Program-made: the position numbers and the translations under genes
Shown: positions 1 through 5,453 of the stretch, piece by piece
Layout of the letters: each line of letters opens with the position of its first letter
Position numbering within the stretch: the stretch's first letter is position 1
Assembly (NCBI GenBank): GCA_947461185.1
Contig: CANHJY010000069.1
Location: forward strand, 1-8,533
Length of the DNA: 8,533 nt
Source: Flavobacteriales bacterium
GTDB taxonomy: Bacteria; Bacteroidota; Bacteroidia; Flavobacteriales_D; Crocinitomicaceae
Direction of reading: 5' to 3'
The notes under the pieces: generated by a model
What the model was told of the DNA's origin: nothing
What the model saw: the letters and a program-made list of their open reading frames with translations, nothing else
The model's database searches: none

Positions 1-1163
1 TCTTCACCTATTGTCTCAGGCTCAGCACTCCACATGAATTTCAAATCTTCTGGAAAAACTTCCATTACGTCGTTTCTCTTTAGAAGCATGTTCACTAAGT
101 CTTTATTAGCAATAGAAACATATCCAACAGCGTAATCTCCAACTGGAACGACATAATCACTAAGTCCTTTTTGAGTAGCACCAAGGGATTTAGAAAGGTT
201 TTCGGATTTTAAATTCTCTTCTTTTTTAACTGTATCGCTAGAATCTTTCTTAGCCACAGTGTTATCATTTACAACGGGCTTTTCAACTTTTTTAATTTCT
301 TCAGCTTTAGAAATACTCTTAGCCTGATCCCAAGCTGTAGCTATTTCACTGAGAGCATATGTTTCAAAAAACTGAAGGTTAGCAGTGGACTGTAATTTTT
401 GAGCAACAGTAGTTTCATCTTGTACACCCGGTAGTTCAATATAAAGTCTATTGTTTACTTTATCTCTTTGAATGTTTGGCTGAGCTACACCAAATTGGTT
501 GATTCGACGCCCCATAATATCCTCAACACCTTCCATCGACGATGCTGCAATATTTCTAAGGAAAGTTTCTACTTCATCGTCAGTTGATTTACCATTAAGA
601 CCCTCCATTTCTGACGTTTCAAAAAGTCGTGCTAAAGGAGTTTTGTTAGCCTTTGTATTTTCAACAACAAAAAGGGAAATAAAATCTCCACCGCTTGTAT
701 TGTAAGTTTCTTTTGCTTTTTCATAAGGTCCTTTAAACCTCATGTCTCTTGGATTTCGAGCGAAGTTTTGAACCATATCTGGAATGGAAATTTCAAGTGT
801 AACACTCATCCCTCCTACTAAATCCAAACCGAGTGCTAAACTTCTATTTTTACAATCCTTGAAAGTGGACCCCAAAATAGGATAAGCTGCTGAATCTGCT
901 CTGTTTTTAAGAATTTGATTGAGTAAAGCTGATTTTGCAATGGCCTCACCATCAGGTTGATTAAAATGAGCATAAGTGCCATTAGGAAGTAAAATACTAT
1001 CACCTGTCTTAGCAGCTTTTTTCTTGTATTCTTGCACCAATTCTTCGGCCTCAATTTCAGCTTGTTTTTCAACAGAATTTGTAACAAAAGTGAACGATAG
1101 CATGTAAATACATGACAAGACTAAAGCACCAGATATAAACCAAAAAAATCCTTTATTTCGCAT
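1..1163 (-). CDS. secD: Protein translocase subunit SecD (or N-terminal part of a SecDF fusion), 3' end off the window
   Basis: SecD is an inner-membrane subunit that uses the proton gradient to help pull Sec substrates out on the periplasmic side. The 387 residues visible read through to the left edge with no stop. An N-terminal membrane segment lies at about residues 6-27. The SecD signature GLDLVGG is at residues 112-118, followed by a beta-strand rich part. The conserved block with GRRINQFGVAQPNIQ and YIELPGVQD spans about residues 218-249. A Lys/Glu/Ser-rich low-complexity stretch at about 284-328 interrupts the periplasmic domain. Bacteroidota usually carry SecD and SecF as one long protein, so fusion is expected but not visible here. 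The ATG at 1163-1161 gives the family-typical start MRNKGFFWF. It lacks a Shine-Dalgarno but sits 32 bases after a consensus promoter. It follows the GT4 gene on the same strand but probably has its own transcript. Confidence 0.95.
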   Translation of the reverse strand, partial: MRNKGFFWFISGALVLSCIYMLSFTFVTNSVEKQAEIEAEELVQEYKKKAAKTGDSILLPNGTYAHFNQPDGEAIAKSALLNQILKNRADSAAYPILGSTFKDCKNRSLALGLDLVGGMSVTLEISIPDMVQNFARNPRDMRFKGPYEKAKETYNTSGGDFISLFVVENTKANKTPLARLFETSEMEGLNGKSTDDEVETFLRNIAASSMEGVEDIMGRRINQFGVAQPNIQRDKVNNRLYIELPGVQDETTVAQKLQSTANLQFFETYALSEIATAWDQAKSISKAEEIKKVEKPVVNDNTVAKKDSSDTVKKEENLKSENLSKSLGATQKGLSDYVVPVGDYAVGYVSIANKDLVNMLLKRNDVMEVFPEDLKFMWSAEPETIGE

Positions 1164-1195
1164 GTCGCAAATGGGTTATTTATAAATTAAGCCTG

Positions 1196-1225
1196 CAAAT
1201 ATAGGATTTAGGTTTATTAATTCAA
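1196..1225 (-). promoter_or_regulatory. Bacteroidota-type sigma-A promoter for secD
   Basis: On the minus strand TTG (1225-1223) is followed by a 19-base spacer and TATATTTG (1203-1196). This matches the Bacteroidota housekeeping consensus of TTG near -33 and TAnnTTTG near -7 with about 19 bases between. The start of transcription would fall near 1190, leaving a leader of roughly 25-28 bases before the ATG of secD. It is the only promoter in the window where both elements are present with ideal spacing, so secD is probably transcribed independently of the glycosyltransferase cluster upstream. Confidence 0.7.
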
Positions 1226-1284
1226 AAAATGAATCCATCAATAATTGGATATACGAAGAAAAACTACTAAAATTTGGGTGCTAT

Positions 1285-2424
1285 TTAGATTGTTGATGCA
1301 AATGCCATGAGCTTTTGCGCGAATTCATCCCAATTATTATTGTTTTTCTCGATTTGGATATTCTTTTTGAAAATCTCTAAATTGTTGGTATTGAAAACTT
1401 CTTGAATCTTTAGATACATAGATTCAGGATTTTCCGGTTCAACTAAATCTCCCAACTTACCATTTTTAATTGCTTCGTTAAGGCCGCCGACGTTTGTTGC
1501 AAGAACCGGCAAATTAAATTGAAAAGAGGTTCCTGTTATACCAGATTGCGTTGCGGAACGATAAGGTAATACACATAAATCAGCCGCAGAAAAGTATAAA
1601 TTCACCTCATCATCAGCAATATATTGATTAAACAGATAAATATTTTTATTCTTTGAATTTTCAATTAAGCTCAAATATTTATCCGCTTTGCCATAAATTT
1701 CTCCAGCAATAACGAGCTGATAGGTATCATCCAGATTTGAAAAAGCTTTCAATAATATATCAAGTCCTTTGTAATCCCTTATTAATCCAAAAAAAAGCAA
1801 AGTCTTCCTGTTTTGTTCAAGCTTAAGGACTTCTCTAGCTTTTTCCGAAGGTAAAATCTCACCAAAATGATCATACCAGGGATGTTCTAATTTGATATAT
1901 TTTGCAGAAGGATAAATGGACAATAAATCTTTTTCTACAGCATTTGACAGCACTATAAATGCATCATAGCTGCACAGCATTTTCTTAATTAAATACTTAT
2001 CAAAAAATCTTTTTTCGTGCGGTATTAAATTATGTATTAATGCGATTTTTTTAACGTTATCATTTTGTTTTCTTGCCATCTTGCTGAGGAAAATGGCAAA
2101 AAATGACATCCAAAAATTTGCGATAAAAATATCAGGTTTGTAGGATTTGATTTGTTTAGAAGCACTCCCATAGGTTAATGGATTAAAGGTACTAACTATA
2201 CGTTGCGCTGGAATAGCATCAGCATGATCACTTTCGGTCACCAATTGACTTTTTCCAGGAAAAAGAAAATTTGGATATTGTTGCTTAAAAGTAAAAGCCT
2301 TGACATCGCTAATTTTCTCTAACGACCTGTATAATTTAGCGTTAAATTGAGCTATTCCACCTCTGTAAGGATAAAAAGCAGAAAATATTGCTATTCTTTT
2401 TTTTAAATTCAGCACTGGTTTCAT
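1285..2424 (-). CDS. GT4-family glycosyltransferase (GT-B fold, group 1)
   Basis: This is a cytoplasmic or membrane-associated enzyme that would transfer a sugar from a nucleotide sugar (retaining, GT4-like) to a glycan or lipid acceptor; donor and acceptor are unknown. The 379 residues are a normal length for the family. The N-terminal acceptor domain includes AFYPYRGGIAQF (about 16-27), typical of the Gly-rich first loop. The C-terminal donor domain starts near residue 207 (LLFFGLIRDYKGLDILLKAF, 209-228) and includes YFSAADLCVLPYRSATQSG (277-295) and LPVLATNVGGLNEAI (305-319). The usual E-x7-E pair is not present in its standard form: Gln and Ser/Thr occupy that region, as in a known GT4 subgroup with the PYRSATQSG motif. 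There is no signal peptide or obvious membrane span. Its ATG overlaps the stop of the lipoprotein gene by four bases (ATGA), so the two are probably translationally coupled. It is the last gene of the five-gene cluster. Confidence 0.9.
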   Translation of the reverse strand: MKPVLNLKKRIAIFSAFYPYRGGIAQFNAKLYRSLEKISDVKAFTFKQQYPNFLFPGKSQLVTESDHADAIPAQRIVSTFNPLTYGSASKQIKSYKPDIFIANFWMSFFAIFLSKMARKQNDNVKKIALIHNLIPHEKRFFDKYLIKKMLCSYDAFIVLSNAVEKDLLSIYPSAKYIKLEHPWYDHFGEILPSEKAREVLKLEQNRKTLLFFGLIRDYKGLDILLKAFSNLDDTYQLVIAGEIYGKADKYLSLIENSKNKNIYLFNQYIADDEVNLYFSAADLCVLPYRSATQSGITGTSFQFNLPVLATNVGGLNEAIKNGKLGDLVEPENPESMYLKIQEVFNTNNLEIFKKNIQIEKNNNNWDEFAQKLMAFASTI

Positions 2425-3104
2425 TGAACGCCATGGTTCAAATAGGTATAATACAATTCTTTGCCATATTGCACATTAGTTGTGTCAAAACCAAGAATTT
2501 TCAAATCCTTAGAATACTTATGAACTAAGCCGATACCTTTGGCGTAAATTTCATGCTTCTTCCGTCTATCAACCAAAGAAAAGTAATCATCTTGTTCAAT
2601 AAATACTGTGCTATCGAAACCTATGTTATCGATTTGATAAGGCTCATGCACCGACTTGTAGTAATGTTCTTGAGGATTTTGGGAATTAAAAGCATTTGGA
2701 TTCCAACTTTTGGATTTAGAAGGGGGAAAAACCAATTTGATATACCGTTGATTTTCCTCAACAAGTTCGGCCCTGTTTTCGGAAATGATAGCAGTCCAAG
2801 TATCTGTCAATTGCCAATCTTGATTCAAACTTGAACGCTTAAAACGCAAAAATTCATTTGCCGTTCGTCCTTGATTATCTATAAAAGTATCCCCGATTAC
2901 AGTTCGAAGGAAGTATTTGTTGGTGTCATGCTGAATTAAAGCATCTACATCATGGACAATATCAATCACTTCGTAATCAATAAATGCACCTTTATTTAAA
3001 TTAAAGTAATCGGAGTGTAGAGAAATTTGTTCATTATCCTTGCTACAAGACATGAATAAAATCATCAACAGATATAGATTGAAAATTTTTAGATATTTTC
3101 TCAT
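2421..3104 (-). CDS. Putative surface-exposed lipoprotein of unknown function
   Basis: I do not recognise a named family. The 227-residue product has a short positive N-terminus (MRKYLK), a hydrophobic core at about residues 7-18, and a relaxed lipobox LFMSC with the lipidated Cys at residue 20. The residues after it, SKDNE, resemble the acidic, Lys-containing lipoprotein export signal reported to send Bacteroidota lipoproteins to the cell surface, so surface exposure is a reasonable inference. The mature part is mostly beta-type, with alternating hydrophobic and polar residues and many aromatics (for example YYTYL near the C-terminus), and has no Cys besides the lipobox one. It ends in an ATGA overlap with the GT4 gene and starts 23 bases after the MORN-repeat gene, so it belongs to the same transcript. 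The start is the only ATG that gives a complete signal peptide. Confidence 0.8.
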   Translation of the reverse strand: MRKYLKIFNLYLLMILFMSCSKDNEQISLHSDYFNLNKGAFIDYEVIDIVHDVDALIQHDTNKYFLRTVIGDTFIDNQGRTANEFLRFKRSSLNQDWQLTDTWTAIISENRAELVEENQRYIKLVFPPSKSKSWNPNAFNSQNPQEHYYKSVHEPYQIDNIGFDSTVFIEQDDYFSLVDRRKKHEIYAKGIGLVHKYSKDLKILGFDTTNVQYGKELYYTYLNHGVQ

Positions 3105-3127
3105 AAGTCTAAGGTAAAGAAAAATCG

Positions 3128-3883
3128 CTATTGGTTAGGATCGATTCCATTTTTTTTAAGGTATTCCAATTTAGCATCCAATACCTTTCCTTCTAATTTC
3201 TCCCCACTGTAGTAATAAGATTTACCTATTTCTTTTCCACTTTCATCATAGGCATATTGCCAGCCGTGAGTAATTCCTTTCTTGAAGCGCTCTTCCATCA
3301 TCTTGTTACCATTTGTATGGTATTTAATCCAAACACCATCTTTCAAGTCATCCTTATATTGACCTTTTTCTTTTAATGTTCCCGAAATAAAATATTCAGC
3401 ATATTGGCCAGATAATTTTCCATTCACGTAATTTGACTCTATGGCGAGTACCTTAGTTTGACCAGGTGTTGCGTTTGGAAGATAAAAAGTTGATTTTTTT
3501 CCGTTCAATATATCATTTTGAAACGTTTCTGTATAAACCAAGACTTCCTCTTCATTGTAATTTGACCAAATGGAATCTTTCTTTTGATTACGATAAATCC
3601 CATATGTCATTAATTTACCGCTTGAATAATAAAAAAATGCCTCAGATCGCAAGGCTTTGTCGCTATGTAATACTATTGCTTTTGTATTTCCATTTTCGTA
3701 AAAATAGGTGAATGTGCCATAAGGAAGATTATCTTTAAACTGTCCTTTATATTGGTAGACATTTGTACCCGGATAGACCTTTGACCAACTTCCTTGTTTC
3801 CAGCCTTTTGAATCGGTAATATTCTGTGCTTTATTTTGATAAATAGAGAAAAAGAAAAGCAAGATTACACTAAAAATCCTCAT
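3128..3883 (-). CDS. Secreted MORN-repeat (YwqK-like) protein
   Basis: The 251-residue protein begins with a Sec signal peptide (hydrophobic core about residues 4-14, probable cleavage after KAQ at about 18-20), so it should enter the periplasm or go further out. The rest is built of degenerate MORN-variant repeats of the form YxGxxKxGxxxGxWxxYxxNG. Clear examples are YKGQFKDNLPYGTFTYFYENG (45-65), NGKLSGQYAEYF (154-165), KGQYKDDLKDGVWIKYHTNG (173-192) and FKKGITHGWQYAYDESG (200-216). Such proteins are often labelled YwqK-family antitoxin, but that label is not informative for a signal-peptide-bearing Bacteroidota protein, and no toxin lies beside it. Repeats of this kind are usually thought to form extended beta sheets used for binding. 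The start codon overlaps the stop of the HAD phosphatase gene by four bases (ATGA), so the two are probably co-translated. Function is unknown; envelope scaffolding or glycan binding would fit the neighbours but is inference. Confidence 0.85.
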   Translation of the reverse strand: MRIFSVILLFFFSIYQNKAQNITDSKGWKQGSWSKVYPGTNVYQYKGQFKDNLPYGTFTYFYENGNTKAIVLHSDKALRSEAFFYYSSGKLMTYGIYRNQKKDSIWSNYNEEEVLVYTETFQNDILNGKKSTFYLPNATPGQTKVLAIESNYVNGKLSGQYAEYFISGTLKEKGQYKDDLKDGVWIKYHTNGNKMMEERFKKGITHGWQYAYDESGKEIGKSYYYSGEKLEGKVLDAKLEYLKKNGIDPNQ

Positions 3884-4425
3884 ATTTCTATAAATTTATT
3901 CAACTCAATCAAACTTTCAATAGTTAAATCGGCTTTTACCTTAACTATTTCATTTGCGTATGCAATCCTAACAGTTTTCATTCCAAGATTACTTCCAAAA
4001 ATGATATCCGAATCTGTATCTCCAACCATAATAGCTTTATTAAAATCTACACCTTTATGCTGTCGTTGGGCTAAAAGCGCCATACCTGGCTTTGGTTTCC
4101 TCATATAATTATCAGGAGAAGAAAGACCAGGGGCATAATAGACTTTAGTTATTTTTCCACCTTTAATTTCAACTTTTTGTTCCATTAAACGATGAATTTC
4201 ATTTAGGTTACTTTCGGTCATTAATCCCTTTCCAATTCCTTGCTGATTGGTAACTACAAATAGCCAACCGAAGATTTTTGAAAACGAAACAATTGAATCA
4301 TCCGAACCAGAAATAAAACGAAATTCGTCAATCGACTTAACATAATCATTATGAAGTCTTTCGTTAATAACGCCGTCTCTATCCAAGAACAAGGTCCATG
4401 AGTTATCAACTTTCCATTTTGTCAT
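3880..4425 (-). CDS. HAD-IIIA family phosphatase, GmhB-like but lacking the zinc-binding Cys/His loop
   Basis: This is a cytoplasmic HAD-superfamily phosphatase resembling D-glycero-manno-heptose 1,7-bisphosphate 7-phosphatase, which acts in ADP-heptose synthesis for lipopolysaccharide core or S-layer glycans. All four HAD motifs are visible in 181 residues: FLDRDGVIN with nucleophile Asp15 and acid/base Asp17; VTNQQG with Thr59; RKPKPGM with Lys110; and MVGDTDSDI with Asp136 and Asp140. The length and the GKG loop after motif II match the family. In classical GmhB a Cys/His zinc loop precedes the RKP motif; here residues 96-108 contain no Cys or His, so this is a zinc-less variant and its substrate may be a different sugar phosphate. 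It starts one base after the GT2 stop (TGA-G-ATG) and overlaps the MORN gene at its end. The placement between glycosyltransferases supports a nucleotide-sugar role. Confidence 0.88.
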   Translation of the reverse strand: MTKWKVDNSWTLFLDRDGVINERLHNDYVKSIDEFRFISGSDDSIVSFSKIFGWLFVVTNQQGIGKGLMTESNLNEIHRLMEQKVEIKGGKITKVYYAPGLSSPDNYMRKPKPGMALLAQRQHKGVDFNKAIMVGDTDSDIIFGSNLGMKTVRIAYANEIVKVKADLTIESLIELNKFIEI

Positions 4426-4426
4426 C

Positions 4427-5377
4427 TCAACATTCCTTCTCTACAAGATAAACATTACGTGTTGACGAATTCCTTCCTATTATTTCGGCGATAAAACCGG
4501 CCAAAAAGAATTGTACTCCAATAATCATAGCCACAAGAGCGACAAAAAATTCAGTTCTTTCCGCTAATAACCTTGCTGTTTTATCAATAAATAATTTATC
4601 AATTCCTAAATAGAGTGCAAAACCAAAACCGATAAGAAACATAAGTGTTCCAATCGCGCCAAAGAAATGCATTGGTTTTTTTCCAAATTTACCCATGAAA
4701 ACCACGGTCAATAAATCTAAAGGCCCATTTAGAAATCTGTTTAAACCAAATTTGGTTGTTCCGTACTTTCTAGACTGATGTTGTACCACTTTTTCGCCAA
4801 TATGATTGAAACCGGCGTATTTAGCCAATGCTGGAATGTATCGATGCATATCACCATACAATTCAACACTTTTAACGACCACTTTTTTATATGCCTTTAA
4901 GCCACAATTGAAATCATGTAAATAAATCCCAGTAAGTCGACGAGCGGCCCAATTGTATAATTTAGTTGGAATCGTTTTCGTAATAGGGTCGTATCGTTTT
5001 TTTTTCCAACCGGAAACTAAATCAAAGTCTTCCTCTTTGATCATTTTGAATAATTCAGGGATTTCATCGGGTGAATCCTGAAGATCCGCATCCATTGTTA
5101 TGACTACATCACCGTTAGCAGCCTCAAAACCTTTCTGTAAAGCAGCAGATTTACCGTAATTTCTTTGAAATTTAATCCCTCGTACAGCTTTGTTTTTATT
5201 ATTTATTTCTTCTATTAAATCCCAAGAACCGTCTTTACTTCCATCATCAATAAAGATAATTTCATAAGCGTAAGAGTTTTCTGTCATGACTTTATGGATC
5301 CAGTCATGCAATTCAGGAAGGGATTCCACTTCATTATACAAGGGAATAACTACTGATATATCTAATTTATTTTCCAA
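4427..5377 (-). CDS. GT2 glycosyltransferase, polyprenyl-phosphate type (GtrB/DPM1-like), TTG start
   Basis: This is a membrane-anchored GT-A enzyme that probably moves a sugar from a nucleotide sugar to undecaprenyl phosphate on the cytoplasmic face, giving a lipid-linked donor for envelope glycosylation. The 316 residues hold the GT2 domain: SVVIPLYNE (8-16), FIDDGSKDGSW (42-52, with Asp44/Asp45), MDADLQDSPDEI (95-106, the DxD-type metal site) and the helix with FNCGLKAY (156-163). The basic RKYGTTKFG (203-211) follows, as in GtrB and ArnC relatives. Two C-terminal membrane spans lie at about 238-258 and 276-299. The start is TTG at 5377-5375, directly preceded in frame by TGA, and no ATG occurs before residue 31, which lies past the first conserved motif; TTG is therefore the only start that keeps the fold. 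A TATATTTG box stands 20 bases upstream. It heads the five-gene cluster. Confidence 0.92.
   Translation of the reverse strand: MENKLDISVVIPLYNEVESLPELHDWIHKVMTENSYAYEIIFIDDGSKDGSWDLIEEINNKNKAVRGIKFQRNYGKSAALQKGFEAANGDVVITMDADLQDSPDEIPELFKMIKEEDFDLVSGWKKKRYDPITKTIPTKLYNWAARRLTGIYLHDFNCGLKAYKKVVVKSVELYGDMHRYIPALAKYAGFNHIGEKVVQHQSRKYGTTKFGLNRFLNGPLDLLTVVFMGKFGKKPMHFFGAIGTLMFLIGFGFALYLGIDKLFIDKTARLLAERTEFFVALVAMIIGVQFFLAGFIAEIIGRNSSTRNVYLVEKEC
4434..4438 (-). promoter_or_regulatory. Shine-Dalgarno-like site for the HAD phosphatase gene
   Basis: AAGGA lies eight bases before the ATG of the HAD phosphatase gene, inside the last codons of the GT2 gene. The other starts in this window show no such site. 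It may be chance, because it also encodes the Lys-Glu near the GT2 C-terminus. Confidence 0.35.
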
Positions 5378-5397
5378 TCAATTTATAAATGAATAGA

Positions 5398-5405
5398 CAA
5401 ATATA
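5398..5405 (-). promoter_or_regulatory. Candidate -7 box for the glycosyltransferase cluster
   Basis: TATATTTG on the minus strand matches the Bacteroidota -7 consensus TAnnTTTG and is identical to the box before secD. It lies 20 bases before the TTG start of the GT2 gene, so the leader would be short, about 12-16 bases. No TTG element is found at the expected -33 position, so this is a half-match. It directly follows the terminator-like hairpin. Confidence 0.45.
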
Positions 5406-5410
5406 AGGAA

Positions 5411-5439
5411 TGCATTTTACCATAGTCGGTAGTCATGCA
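5411..5439 (-). terminator. Hairpin, probable terminator of the T9SS-protein gene
   Basis: The minus strand can form a two-part stem: TGCAT (5439-5435) pairs with ATGCA (5415-5411), and TACC (5431-5428) with GGTA (5421-5418). A small internal bulge separates them and the loop is six bases. The stem begins 14 bases after the stop codon of the secreted propeller gene and is followed by the T-rich run TTCCTTATATTT. The T tract is interrupted, so it may be a weak terminator or an mRNA-end stabiliser. It separates the propeller gene from the glycosyltransferase cluster. Confidence 0.35.
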
Positions 5440-5453
5440 AATATGATTAAAAA

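Noticed and set aside
836..1087. Minus-strand open frame of 83 codons overlapping secD in another frame
   Set aside because: The secD frame through the same bases holds the GLDLVGG motif and the flanking conserved sequence; the other frame is only Lys/Leu-rich noise.
1233..1250. Short inverted repeat ATCCA / TGGAT followed on the minus strand by a run of T, after the GT4 gene
   Set aside because: The stem is only five A/T-rich pairs with an eight-base loop, and the T run overlaps the secD -33 element. Too weak to call a terminator.
2553..2834. Plus-strand open frame of 93 codons
   Set aside because: It lies wholly opposite the lipoprotein gene, has no domain or signal peptide, and has no promoter. 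It is a shadow of the real gene.
3128..3883. Reading the MORN-repeat protein as the antitoxin of a toxin-antitoxin pair
   Set aside because: It has a signal peptide, and its neighbours are a phosphatase and a lipoprotein, neither toxin-like. The YwqK antitoxin label comes from family naming, not from evidence here.
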